A stretch of 64,000 nt of DNA, from NCBI RefSeq assembly GCF_028583545.1, contig NZ_CP087106.1, positions 3,084,501 to 3,148,500 of the forward strand, in the 5' to 3' direction. The stretch's first letter is position 1. The number at the start of each line of letters is the position of its first letter. The translations under genes and the position numbers were made by a program. Shown piece by piece: positions 38,293 through 46,458 of the stretch. Below the pieces are notes generated by a model. That model searched no databases and had not been told where the DNA came from. It was given only the letters and a program-made list of their open reading frames with translations. Source of the stretch: Methylobacterium sp. NMS14P (lineage in GTDB: Bacteria > Pseudomonadota > Alphaproteobacteria > Rhizobiales > Beijerinckiaceae).

Positions 38293-39396
38293 TCAGACGG
38301 CGCCGTCGGTCAGGCGCACGGCCTGGCCTTCCTTGAGGACGTGGACGCCCGCGACCACGACGCGCTCGCCCGCCTTCAGTCCGTCGACGACCGCGACGCG
38401 GCCGTCCTCCGCGGTGTCCCGCGCCGCGGCCACGGTGACGTCGCGGCGCGACACCGAATTCCCGTCGGGCGACACGACCCAGACGGAGCGGCGGCCGCCG
38501 TCATCGAGCAGCGCCGATGCGGGTAGCCGCACGGTGGGCGGGACCTTGCGCATGAGCGACACGTTGATGGTCGCGCCGAGCCGGAAGGCCGGGCCGGGAT
38601 TGTCCAGGGTGATCCGGATGCGCTTGGACCGGGTCCCCGACTCGGCGAGCGGCGCGATCTCGCGGACGCGTCCGCGCGCCGTCAGCTCCGGCGCGCTCTG
38701 GAGCGCCACGGTGAACACGCCGTCCGCCGGCAGAGCCCCGGTATGGGTCTCGGGAATGTCGACCACCGCCTCGCGGACGTCCGGACGCGCCACGGTCACG
38801 ACGCCCTGGCCGGCGCTGAGCACTTGGCCGACCTCGGCGAGGCGCTGGGTCACGACGCCGTCGAACTCGGCCTTCAGCTCGGTGTAGCCCATCTGGTCGC
38901 GGGCCTTCTGGAGGCTCGCCATCGCCTGATCCACCCGGGCCCGGGCGGTCTCGCGCTTGGCGACCGCCTGGTCGAGCGTCGCCTGCGAGACGGCGTTGCC
39001 GGACATCAGGCGCCGGGTCCGCGACTCGGCGGCCTCGGCGTTCTCGGCCTGCGCCTTCGCGTCGGCGAGATCGGCCTCGGCGCGGGTGAGGTCGAAGCGG
39101 GTCACGATGGTGTCGAGAGCGGCGAGGCGTTGGCCCCGGGTGACGAGGTCGCCGACCGTGACGTCCCGCGCCACCATGCGGCCGGGGATCTGGAAGCCGA
39201 GCTGCGCCTGATAGCGCGGCTCGATCGTGCCGGCGAACGGCCCGAACGTGATGGTGTCGCTCGGCACGACCAACTGCGTGAGCACCGGACGGACGGGAGC
39301 GGCCGCGGCGGCCTCGCCGCCCTCCTCGCCGTGACCGTTGCACCCGGCCAGCGCCGCCGCGACGAGTCCGAGGACGAGATACGCGCGCGCCGTCAT
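38293..39396 (-). CDS. RND efflux periplasmic adaptor (lipoprotein)
   Basis: A 367-residue protein from the ATG at 39394-39396, overlapping the stop of the first adaptor (ATGA). The N-terminal signal ends in the lipobox AALAGC (Cys18). A coiled-coil alpha-hairpin (residues about 100-180) with flanking lipoyl half-motifs (FQIPGRMVARDVTVGDLVTRGQRLAALD; DGVVTQRLAEVGQVLSAGQGVVTVA) is typical of membrane-fusion proteins. It links the inner-membrane pump to an outer-membrane channel. Confidence 0.92.
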   Translation of the reverse strand: MTARAYLVLGLVAAALAGCNGHGEEGGEAAAAAPVRPVLTQLVVPSDTITFGPFAGTIEPRYQAQLGFQIPGRMVARDVTVGDLVTRGQRLAALDTIVTRFDLTRAEADLADAKAQAENAEAAESRTRRLMSGNAVSQATLDQAVAKRETARARVDQAMASLQKARDQMGYTELKAEFDGVVTQRLAEVGQVLSAGQGVVTVARPDVREAVVDIPETHTGALPADGVFTVALQSAPELTARGRVREIAPLAESGTRSKRIRITLDNPGPAFRLGATINVSLMRKVPPTVRLPASALLDDGGRRSVWVVSPDGNSVSRRDVTVAAARDTAEDGRVAVVDGLKAGERVVVAGVHVLKEGQAVRLTDGAV

Positions 39397-40496
39397 GGCC
39401 GGTCTCCGATCTCGGCGGCCGCGACCGTCTGGCCGGGGCGCAGGAACTGGATGCCGGCGACGACCACGCGCTCGCCCGGATCGACGCCGCGCTTCAGCGC
39501 GATGATGTCGGGGCCGAAGCGGTCGATCTCGACCGCGCGCACCGAGACGGTCCTGCGGTCCGGATCGTAGATCCACACGGAGGGCTTCCCGTCGTAGCGG
39601 TAGAGCGCCGACCAGGGCAGGATCACGGATTCGTGCGGGGCGAAGCGCCCGCGGCCGACCACGACGGCGCCGAGCCCCATGGCGGCTGGCGTCGACCTGA
39701 GGCCGATCTTGACCCGCACCGTGCCGCTCGCGGCGTCCACCGTCGGCGAGATCTCCCGCACGGTCCCGATCGCGGTGACCGACGGGTCCGACTGGAGTGC
39801 CACCGCGATGGTGTCGCCGGCCGGCGGCTGGGCCAGCAGCGACTCGTAGACGTTGAAGACCGCGTCGCGGGGCCCGTCCTGCGCGACGACCAGCACGGTC
39901 TGGCCCGACTGGACCACTTGGCCGACCTCGAAGCTGCGGCTCGTCACCACGCCGGACACGCCCGCGCGCAGCTCCGTGTACGAGAACTGCTCCTGCGCGG
40001 TCCCCAACGCGGCCTTGGCCGAGTCGACCGCTGCCTGGGTGGTGCGCAGCTCCTGCTCGGCGTTGTCGTAGGTCGAGCGGGTGGTGAAGCCGCCGGCGAG
40101 GAGCTGCTTCTGACGCTCGTAGGACATCTTCGCCTGTGTCAGCAGCGCTTCGGCCGAAGCGAGCGCGGCCTTGGCGTTGTCGAGATTGGCCTGCTGCGTC
40201 AGGGGTTCGAGGACGGCGAGGACCTGATTGGCGGCGACGTGGTCGCCGACCTCGACGCGCCGCTCGGCCACCTTCCCGTTCGTCCGGAACGAGACGTTCA
40301 CCTGCGCCTGGGCCTGGATATCGCCGGTCACCACGACATCGAGCGCCAGCGGCGTCCGGCGTGCCTGCACAACTCGCACCCGCGCGACGGCGGAATCGAG
40401 CGCCGTTTCCGGCTCGGCCCGGGCGTACCCGATCGACGCGAGCCCGGTTAACATCAGCAGAACGGATGTCGTTGGAAGGAAGGCGATGCGGTTCAT
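39393..40496 (-). CDS. RND efflux periplasmic adaptor, first of two
   Basis: A 367-residue protein from the ATG at 40494-40496, exactly as long as the adaptor that follows but clearly diverged. The signal peptide is MNRIAFLPTTSVLLMLTGLASIGYARAE without a lipobox Cys. The lipoyl half NGKVAERRVEVGDHVAANQVLAVLE and the hairpin LLTQAKMSYERQKQLLAGGFTTRSTYDNAEQELR followed by SGVVTSRSFEVGQVVQSGQTVLVVA define the membrane-fusion family. It is the first gene of the operon and faces the tetR gene with 94 bases between. Confidence 0.92.
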   Translation of the reverse strand: MNRIAFLPTTSVLLMLTGLASIGYARAEPETALDSAVARVRVVQARRTPLALDVVVTGDIQAQAQVNVSFRTNGKVAERRVEVGDHVAANQVLAVLEPLTQQANLDNAKAALASAEALLTQAKMSYERQKQLLAGGFTTRSTYDNAEQELRTTQAAVDSAKAALGTAQEQFSYTELRAGVSGVVTSRSFEVGQVVQSGQTVLVVAQDGPRDAVFNVYESLLAQPPAGDTIAVALQSDPSVTAIGTVREISPTVDAASGTVRVKIGLRSTPAAMGLGAVVVGRGRFAPHESVILPWSALYRYDGKPSVWIYDPDRRTVSVRAVEIDRFGPDIIALKRGVDPGERVVVAGIQFLRPGQTVAAAEIGDRP

Positions 40497-40561
40497 GCGA
40501 TCGACCGTGTCGGCGCGACTCGTGCGAATTGCGTGGCGCGTTCCTACGCCATCCGTTACAT

Positions 40562-40575
40562 ACCGTCCAGACGGT
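40562..40575. promoter_or_regulatory. Inverted repeat between RND operon and tetR gene, probable TetR operator
   Basis: ACCGT-CCAG-ACGGT is a perfect inverted repeat in the 94-base divergent gap, 16 bases before the tetR start and 66 bases before the first adaptor start. The AT-rich TTTTTAAT next to it may be part of a promoter. The layout fits local repression of both directions by the TetR protein. Confidence 0.6.
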
Positions 40576-40590
40576 TTTTAATGCAGGTCC

Positions 40591-41157
40591 GTGATGCAGG
40601 TGAAGCGACAGCGACTGGCGGCGCGGCCCGAGATCATCCTGGAGGCGGCCGCGGCCGTTCTCCTGAAGGGGGGCGTCCGCGGGCTGACCATCGATGCGGT
40701 CGCGGTCGAGGCCGGGCTGAGCAAGGGCGGGGTCCTGCACCATTACGCGTCGAAGGACGCGCTGGTGGCGGCGCTGGTCGCCCGCAAGCTCGCGGACGTG
40801 CGCGCGGAGATCGATGCCTGCGCGCGGGAGATACCGGCCGGCCCGTCGCAGCTTCCCAGAGCGATGGTGGCGCATATCCGCGGGCACTATTGCGAGGACA
40901 ACGAAGCCGCGCGCGCGCTGCTCCTGGCGTCGATGGAATCGCCTGAAGCGCAGAAGGACTTCCAGGCCTTCGTGGCGGATCAGCTGGACCAGCTCGGACG
41001 GATCGAGGGCGCTCCCCCGGGCGAGGGCTCGGTCCTGTATTTCGCCATCCTGGGCCTGTTCATGAGCCGGGCGCTGGGCTTCCAGCAACTCGACGAGGAC
41101 GCCCTGGCGCCGATGCTCGACGCCCTCGACCGCATCGCCGGGCGCGCAGGCGGCTAG
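40591..41157 (+). CDS. TetR-family repressor
   Basis: A 188-residue protein. The N-terminal helix-turn-helix is ILEAAAAVLLKGGVRGLTIDAVAVEAGLSKGGVLHHYASKDALVAALV; the C-terminal ligand domain contains a TetR_C-like stretch LPRAMVAHIRGHYCEDNEAARALLLASMESPEAQ. The start may be the GTG at 40591 or the ATG at 40594. Divergent from the RND operon, it is very likely its local repressor, sensing an exported compound. Confidence 0.9.
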   Translation: MMQVKRQRLAARPEIILEAAAAVLLKGGVRGLTIDAVAVEAGLSKGGVLHHYASKDALVAALVARKLADVRAEIDACAREIPAGPSQLPRAMVAHIRGHYCEDNEAARALLLASMESPEAQKDFQAFVADQLDQLGRIEGAPPGEGSVLYFAILGLFMSRALGFQQLDEDALAPMLDALDRIAGRAGG

Positions 41158-41167
41158 ATCCCGACGC

Positions 41168-42232
41168 TCAGGCCTGGAACGCGAGGATCGCCCTGGTGCC
41201 GGGACAGCCGGGGGCGTACGACAGGGCCGAGCGCAGGTTCGACGCCATGGCGCGCACGATGCGCGACCCGAGCCCGGTGCCGCGGATCTCGCCCTCCCCG
41301 GTCCAGCCGATGCCGTCGTCCTCGACGGCGAGCAGCACGGTGTCGGCGGCGTCCCACTCGACCGCGACGCGGATCTCGCCCGACGTGCCGACCGGATAGG
41401 CGTACTTGTAGGCGTTGGTCACGAGTTCGGTCACGACCACGCCGACCGACACGGCCTTGTCGGTCGAGAGCCGCACCGGTGCGGCCCGGAGGCGGATCGC
41501 GTGGTCCCGCCCGCTCGCCCGCATGGCGGCCTGCAACTCCTCGACGAGGCTCTGCAGGTAGGCGTCGAGCTCGACGGATTCGACGTCGTCGGACGTGTAG
41601 AGGCGGCGGTGAATGCCGGCGATCGCCGAGATCCGGGCCTGCATCTCGTCCAGCGCCGCCTTGGCGGCCGGGTCCGTGACGGCGTTGCGCTGCATGTGCG
41701 CCAGGGCGGCGACGAGGGCCAGGGAGTTGGCCACGCGGTGGTTGACCTCGCGCAGCAGCAGCTCGGCGCGGTCGCGCGCCTCGCGCATCTCGGCCTCGGC
41801 CCGCTCCTTGTCGCGCCGCAGACTCTCCTGGCGGAGGGCGGTGGCGATGGCCTCGCCGAGCAGTTCCCGGAACTGGCCCTGGACGTCCTTCCAGACGTAG
41901 TCCACCGCCCCGGCCTTCAGGGCCGCCACCGCGACGCGGCTGTCCTCGGAGCCGGTCACGTAGATGACCGGCGGCGCCTCGGGCAGCGCGCGGATCTCCG
42001 GCAGCAGGTCAAGCCCCGTCTGTCCGGGCATGTGGTGGTCGAGGGCGACGGCGTCGATCCCGCCCTGCGCCAGCCGCGCCAGCCCCGCGGCGCCGTCGGG
42101 ACAGAGCTCGACCGCGTAGCCGCGCGCCTCCAGGGCGCGCCGGACCAGGCGGCCGAGGCCGGGATCGTCGTCGATGTAGAGGATGCGTGCCGCCGCAGCG
42201 GTGCCGCCCACGCTGGCACGCCCGGCGTTCAT
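41168..42232 (-). CDS. Receiver-histidine kinase hybrid (REC followed by HWE/HisKA_2 kinase)
   Basis: A 354-residue soluble protein. Residues 16-130 are a receiver domain (ILYIDDDPGLGRLVRR, phosphoacceptor Asp in DAVALDHHMPGQTG, Lys in VDYVWKD). A short helix leads to the phosphorylation box LLREVNHRVANSLALVAALAHMQ of the HWE/HisKA_2 group, and the ATPase domain has VVTELVTNAYKYAYP and EDDGIGWTGEGEIRGTGLGSRIV. With REC before the kinase, it would be switched by an upstream phosphodonor, probably the MHYT kinase or its single-domain regulator. Its start overlaps the stop of the latter gene (ATGA). Confidence 0.87.
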   Translation of the reverse strand: MNAGRASVGGTAAAARILYIDDDPGLGRLVRRALEARGYAVELCPDGAAGLARLAQGGIDAVALDHHMPGQTGLDLLPEIRALPEAPPVIYVTGSEDSRVAVAALKAGAVDYVWKDVQGQFRELLGEAIATALRQESLRRDKERAEAEMREARDRAELLLREVNHRVANSLALVAALAHMQRNAVTDPAAKAALDEMQARISAIAGIHRRLYTSDDVESVELDAYLQSLVEELQAAMRASGRDHAIRLRAAPVRLSTDKAVSVGVVVTELVTNAYKYAYPVGTSGEIRVAVEWDAADTVLLAVEDDGIGWTGEGEIRGTGLGSRIVRAMASNLRSALSYAPGCPGTRAILAFQA

Positions 42233-42681
42233 GGGTTCTGCGGAACCTGCATGACCGAGAAGAACAGCCCGAGCTGGCGGATCGCGTTCGCGAAACCGTC
42301 ATAGCTCACCGGCTTGGTGATGTAGACGTTGGCCCCGAGATCGTAGCAGCGCTGGATCTCGCGGCTGTCGTCCGTCGTGGTCAGCACCACCACCGGGGAC
42401 CGCCGCGTGTGCGGGTTCGCCTTGACCTTCTCGAGGATGTCGAGGCCGGTCATGTCCGGCAGGTTGAGGTCGAGCAGGATCAGCAGGTGCCGTCGGGCGC
42501 TCGCCTCGCCGGAGCCGTCCGGGCCGAGCAGATATTCCAGCGCCGAAGTGCCGTTCCGGAACGGCACGATGTCGTTGTTGACGCCGGCGCGGCGGATGTT
42601 CCGCTCGATCAGGCGCGCATGTCCCTCGTCATCCTCGATCATCACGATGCTGACGGGATGCACGGGCGGCTCCACGCTCAT
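42229..42681 (-). CDS. Single-domain response regulator (Rcp1-like)
   Basis: A 150-residue protein consisting of one receiver domain: VSIVMIEDDEGHARLIERNIRRAG, Asp in LLILLDLNLPDMTGLDIL, Thr in VVVLTTTDD, Lys in VYITKPVSYDGF. This resembles Rcp1-type regulators that relay phosphate from phytochrome-like kinases. No output domain is present, so it must pass phosphate on or bind a partner. It overlaps both neighbours by four bases. Confidence 0.9.
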   Translation of the reverse strand: MSVEPPVHPVSIVMIEDDEGHARLIERNIRRAGVNNDIVPFRNGTSALEYLLGPDGSGEASARRHLLILLDLNLPDMTGLDILEKVKANPHTRRSPVVVLTTTDDSREIQRCYDLGANVYITKPVSYDGFANAIRQLGLFFSVMQVPQNP

Positions 42682-44561
42682 TCGGCGGCGATGGGCGCCG
42701 GTTCAGGGTCTATCCGGACCGCTGTAACTGTCCCGTGCGGCAAGGTCACGTCGAACGTCGTGCCGACACCGAGTTCTGAACGGATCTCGATGCGGCCCCC
42801 GAACGAGCGCACCAGCGCCTTCACGTGGGCGAGGCCGATCCCCTCGCCCGGGCGATCCTGGGCGCCCGACCGGCGGAAGAGCTCGAAGACGCGGGCATGG
42901 TCCCGCGCGGCGATCCCCCGACCGTTGTCGGCGACGGAGAAGCAGACGCCGCGGTCGCCCACCGCCTTGGCGGTCACGGCGATGCGTCCAGGCCGGCTCG
43001 GGTCGAGGTATTTCACTGCGTTATCCAGCAGGTTGCCGAAGACCTGCTCGATCGCGAGCCGGTCGGCGACGATCTCCGGCAGGTCGCGGGCGATCGTCAC
43101 CGTGGCCCCGACCGCCTCCGCCTGATGCCGCTGAGCGTCCGCCACGCCGCGGAGCAGGCTCGTCATGTCGAGGGTCTCGGGCGAGAACTGTCGCCGCCCT
43201 TCGCGGGAGAGCTTCAGGATGGCGGCGATCAACCCCTCCATCCGGTTCACCGCCGCCTTGATGAAGCCGAGCGCCTCGCCGAGATCGGCGTCGAGCCGCT
43301 CCGCCTCCGGATGCCCCCGCAGGGCCGCGGCGATCTCGGTCCGGGTCGCCTCCAGCTCGCTCGTGAATCCCATGACGTTGACCAGCGGTGCGCGCAGGTC
43401 GTGGCTGACGATGTAGGCGTAGCGCTGGATCTCCTCGTTGGATTCGCGCAGGTCGGCCTCGGCCTGGCGCTGCTCGGTGATGTCCGTGTGGACCCCGACC
43501 CACTCGCGGATCTCGCCCCGCGCGTCGAGGACCGGGATGGCGCGGATCGCGAAGTGTCGCCACGTCCCGTCGCGGGACCGGACCCGGTGCTCGTGGACGT
43601 AGGTGCGCCGCGCCCGGACGGTCGCGTTCCAGCTCTCGACGGAGGCCTCCATGTCGTCGGGATGCACCGCGTCGGCCCAGCCGTAGCCCTGATACTGGTC
43701 CCGCGTCTGACCGGTGATCGCGCTCCAGCCCGGCTGCTCGCCGAGCATCCGGCCCTCGGCATCGTTGGTCCAGAGCACGCCGCGCACCGCCTGCACGGCG
43801 GCCCGGAAGCGCGCCTCGCTCGCCAGGAGCTCGCGCTGCACGCGCTGCTGGTCCAGCGACGAGGCGAGCATCGCCAGGAACAGGATGAGGAACGTCGCGC
43901 CGGCGACGTAGAGGGCGAGGTTCTGCTGGCCGGGGATGCGGGTGACCGCGTGCGCGGCGTGGGCGCCGGCCGCCTCGGCGGTGATCGTCGCCGCGGCCAT
44001 GCCGGTGTAGTGCATCCCCGCCACCGCGAGGCCCATGACGCAGGCCGCGGCGAACTTCTGCCAGACGCCGTGCTGCCGGAAGGAGAGCCACAGGGCCGCG
44101 GTCGCCGCGGTCACGGCGATCGCCACCGAGAGCGCGACCACCGCCGGGCTGTAGGCGAGATCGCCCGGGATCCGGAGCGCCGCCATGCCGGTGTAATGCA
44201 TGCCGGCCACGCCCAGACCCATCAGGGGGCCGGCCACGAGAAGCCCGCCCGGCCCCTCGCCGACGCGCGCCACCCACAGGAAGGCGGTCCCGGTCACCGC
44301 GACGGCGATCGCGAGGGACATGAGGGTGAGGCCGATATCGTAGGCGGCCGGCATGCCCATCTCGAAGGCCAGCATGCCGACGAAGTGCATCGACCAGATG
44401 CCGCCGCCCATGGCGAGGGCGGCACCGGCGATCCACGGCCAGCGCGGTCCCGCGACGGGCCCGCGGATACGCGCCCCCAGGTCCAGCGCGGTGTAGGACG
44501 CGAAGACGGCGAGGCCGATCGACAGGGCGACCAGCGCCGGGTTGTAGCCAGTGTGGACCAT
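42678..44561 (-). CDS. MHYT-domain sensor histidine kinase
   Basis: A 627-residue protein if started at the ATG at 44559-44561, the best match to family starts (VHTGYNPALVALSIGLAVFASYTALDL). A GTG nine codons upstream would add MPSTRRSQS. The membrane part contains three MHYT-type motifs (MHFVGM, MHYTGM, MHYTGM) and seven hydrophobic segments, proposed to bind metal and sense gas such as oxygen, CO or NO. A PAS domain (WSAITGQTRDQYQGYGWADAVHPDD), the phosphorylation box AYIVSHDLRAPLVNVMGF and an ATPase domain (VADNGRGI ... GIGLAHVKALVRSFGGRIEI) follow. It is the first gene of a coupled three-gene signalling unit. Confidence 0.92.
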   Translation of the reverse strand: MVHTGYNPALVALSIGLAVFASYTALDLGARIRGPVAGPRWPWIAGAALAMGGGIWSMHFVGMLAFEMGMPAAYDIGLTLMSLAIAVAVTGTAFLWVARVGEGPGGLLVAGPLMGLGVAGMHYTGMAALRIPGDLAYSPAVVALSVAIAVTAATAALWLSFRQHGVWQKFAAACVMGLAVAGMHYTGMAAATITAEAAGAHAAHAVTRIPGQQNLALYVAGATFLILFLAMLASSLDQQRVQRELLASEARFRAAVQAVRGVLWTNDAEGRMLGEQPGWSAITGQTRDQYQGYGWADAVHPDDMEASVESWNATVRARRTYVHEHRVRSRDGTWRHFAIRAIPVLDARGEIREWVGVHTDITEQRQAEADLRESNEEIQRYAYIVSHDLRAPLVNVMGFTSELEATRTEIAAALRGHPEAERLDADLGEALGFIKAAVNRMEGLIAAILKLSREGRRQFSPETLDMTSLLRGVADAQRHQAEAVGATVTIARDLPEIVADRLAIEQVFGNLLDNAVKYLDPSRPGRIAVTAKAVGDRGVCFSVADNGRGIAARDHARVFELFRRSGAQDRPGEGIGLAHVKALVRSFGGRIEIRSELGVGTTFDVTLPHGTVTAVRIDPEPAPIAAE

Positions 44562-45009
44562 CGACTGCGATCGACGCGTGGAGGGCACTCATCGCGCTGT
44601 ATCCCGGGTGGATGGCGCGCGCCATCGCGATTCCGCGTCGGCCAAGTCCCCGAATACCGAGACCCGCCGACGAGGTCCGTTGCCCGACGCGGGAATGGGC
44701 GCGGAACGGCGACCGAGGCTCAGCATCCTGGCCCGCGCGCGACAGGTTCAGGCAAGCAGGATCGGCAACGATCCACCGTGAACCCGTCCCAGCGGAGATC
44801 AGCGAACGGGGTGCGCGCGAGCGGCCGGGCTAGGCGATGCTGTGATTTCAGCCCGAGCGCTTCGGCGGACAGGCGACGCTCGGCGTCCGCTGACGCCGTC
44901 GCGCGGCCGGGCCGCGACGAAAAAATCGCGTGCGTCACACGGCGACGGTCTCTCACGGCGTGCGCGCGCGTTCTAGGTTCTGTCGATCGCTCAACGCGAA
45001 TGCAGGTTC
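44562..45009. other. Divergent intergenic region, 448 bases
   Basis: No gene is supported here; short frames on both strands are Arg/Pro-rich. It holds the 16-base palindrome at 44611-44626 and a small hairpin CGGCGTC-CGCT-GACGCCG at 44881-44898, and must contain the promoters for the MHYT kinase unit and the coiled-coil gene. Confidence 0.6.
44611..44626. promoter_or_regulatory. Perfect 16-base palindrome upstream of the MHYT kinase gene
   Basis: GATGGCGCGCGCCATC is perfectly self-complementary and sits 50 bases before the kinase start. It may be an operator; no regulator can be named, and such sequences occur more easily in GC-rich DNA. Confidence 0.35.
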
Positions 45010-45702
45010 ATGAACGGACACGCGGCGGCACGATTCCCGGACGACCTGCGCGAAGCTCTGGCGCAGGCCTCGTACGAGTGGGAACGGACGGAGGGAGAGG
45101 ATCGCGGCCTCTGGACCGACCTGGACCTGGACGCCCGGCACCCGGGTCTCCGCGAGCGCTATCGTCGATCCGCTGACGCGCTCGCGTCCGGCCCGCTGGC
45201 GGACCTGTTGGCCGCCCGCCGCGCCGACGAGGAGGAGCTGCGGGTGCTGCGCCGACAGCGGATGTCGCCCGAGCGGGAGCGGGAGCTGCTCGAGGCCAAC
45301 AACCGCCTCCTCGCCCGCGCCGAAGCGGCCGAGACGGCGCGGGGCGCCGCGGAGGAGGCGCACGTGACGCTGCGCCGCGAGCGGGATGTGGCCCGGGAGG
45401 CGGAGGCGTTCTGGCAGCAATTCGCCTTCGACGCCGACGATCTCGCGACCCGGCGCCTCATCGAGCAGACCGACGCCCGCGCCGACGCCGAGCGGCGGGC
45501 GATCGAGGAGCGGTGCCGACGGGAGCGCGCGGAGGCGGCGCTGCGCCTGTTCGCCGACCGCGCCGACGTCATGCCCAAGGAGGGATGGGCGTCGGAACTG
45601 GCGAAGGCCAATCGCGACATCCCCCTCTGGTGGTTCCACGCGGCCCGCGTCGCCCTCGAGCCGCCGGATCTATCCCGGCCCACCGAGAGCGGCGAGGCCT
45701 GA
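45010..45702 (+). CDS. Coiled-coil protein of unknown function
   Basis: A 230-residue soluble protein from the ATG at 45010. The N-terminal part (FPDDLREALAQASYEWERTEGEDRGLWTDLDLD) is followed by about 110 residues of charged heptad-type helix (ERERELLEANNRLLARAEAAETARGAAEEAHVTLRRERD ...) and a short C-terminal segment with WASELAKANRDIPLWWFHAARVAL. I recognise no family. It is convergent with the 92-residue hypothetical gene, five bases apart, and not in an operon. Confidence 0.72.
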   Translation: MNGHAAARFPDDLREALAQASYEWERTEGEDRGLWTDLDLDARHPGLRERYRRSADALASGPLADLLAARRADEEELRVLRRQRMSPERERELLEANNRLLARAEAAETARGAAEEAHVTLRRERDVAREAEAFWQQFAFDADDLATRRLIEQTDARADAERRAIEERCRRERAEAALRLFADRADVMPKEGWASELAKANRDIPLWWFHAARVALEPPDLSRPTESGEA

Positions 45703-45707
45703 GCGCC

Positions 45708-45986
45708 TCAGGCGGCCGCGGGCTCCTTCGCGGGCGTGTCCCGGAACAGCGCCGTGCAGCCGGAGCCGCGATGCATGCTCAGGATCGACGCGCGGTCGAT
45801 CTCCGGATGCGTCTTCAGCACCTTCTGGACGCAGGCGAGCACGCGCTCGTACTGCGCGGCGTCGTAGTTCGGCTCCAGCGGGCTGACGGCGATGTAGGTC
45901 TCGACCACGAGGACGCGCTCGGCGCGATCGTGGGCGACGTCGACGGCGATCCAGGACGACTTGATCAGGCTGGTGCTGGCGAGCAT
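45708..45986 (-). CDS. Hypothetical protein, 92 aa
   Basis: A 92-residue protein from the ATG at 45984-45986, chosen for the upstream GAGGAA; a longer start at 46043 lacks a ribosome site. The sequence (SSWIAVDVAHDRAERVLVVETYIAVSPLEPNYDAAQYERVLACVQKVLKTHPEIDRASILSMHRGSGCTALFRDT) is soluble and of mixed alpha/beta character. No family recognised. It is isolated, with a 330-base gap upstream. Confidence 0.65.
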   Translation of the reverse strand: MLASTSLIKSSWIAVDVAHDRAERVLVVETYIAVSPLEPNYDAAQYERVLACVQKVLKTHPEIDRASILSMHRGSGCTALFRDTPAKEPAAA

Positions 45987-46316
45987 GGGCGTTCCTCGTG
46001 CAGCGTTACATCGTTCCACCCACGGCTGCGGCACGTTTTTCATCCGCGGCCAGAGGCAATTTTGGCGAAATCATGGACCGCCCGTCCCCGAATGCCAAGG
46101 GGGCGCCGCCGTCGACGCGCGTGCGCGCCCTGCAGCGTGTTGAGCGCGGGCCCGGGCCGGCTTACGGTCCGGCATCGGCCGCCGCCGGGGACGTCCACAA
46201 TAGGCACTCGCGTCCTGCGAATGGCATGTGGTATACAAACTGGCGGACTCGTCACCCCGAGTCCGCGTGACGGTGTCGCGATACGACGGGACCGCGCCAA
46301 GGGAGGGAGAACAGAC
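45987..46316. other. Intergenic region before the frc leader
   Basis: 330 bases with no supported gene; the frames crossing it are Arg/Pro-rich shadows. It carries the TGGTATACAA dyad (46229-46238) and a strong Shine-Dalgarno sequence just after its main part at 46301-46310. Confidence 0.5.
46229..46238. promoter_or_regulatory. TGGTATACAA dyad, candidate GntR/FCD operator
   Basis: The core GTATAC is palindromic with imperfect flanks (TG..AA). TNGTATACNA sequences are the usual binding sites of FCD-type GntR repressors. It lies 88 bases before the leader ORF and 230 bases before frc, and a GntR/FCD gene is in the same cluster at 51415, so it is a plausible operator for frc. Confidence 0.45.
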
Positions 46317-46412
46317 ATGATCCGTTCGAGGATGGAAGGCTCCTGCACCGGCGTCGCGGCACGCGCGTCAAGGGCCCGTGCAGGCATCAAACCGGTATCC
46401 CGCGCGGCCTGA
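46317..46412 (+). CDS. Possible 31-residue leader peptide ahead of frc
   Basis: A short frame from the ATG at 46317 to a TGA at 46412. It is preceded by GGGAGGGAGA at 46301-46310, the strongest ribosome site I see in this region and stronger than that of frc itself. The peptide is basic ([20 protein letters not shown] at its start) with no recognised family. It ends 46 bases before frc, so it could couple or attenuate frc translation, or it may be chance. Confidence 0.35.
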   Translation: MIRSRMEGSCTGVAARASRARAGIKPVSRAA

Positions 46413-46458
46413 GCCGCCCTCCGACATCCCCATACCGACTCCAGCTCCGAGACCGATC

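Noticed and set aside
46040-46390. 116-residue minus-strand frame in the frc upstream region
   Set aside because: Arg/Pro-rich with no motif; it runs over the strong ribosome site of the plus-strand leader.
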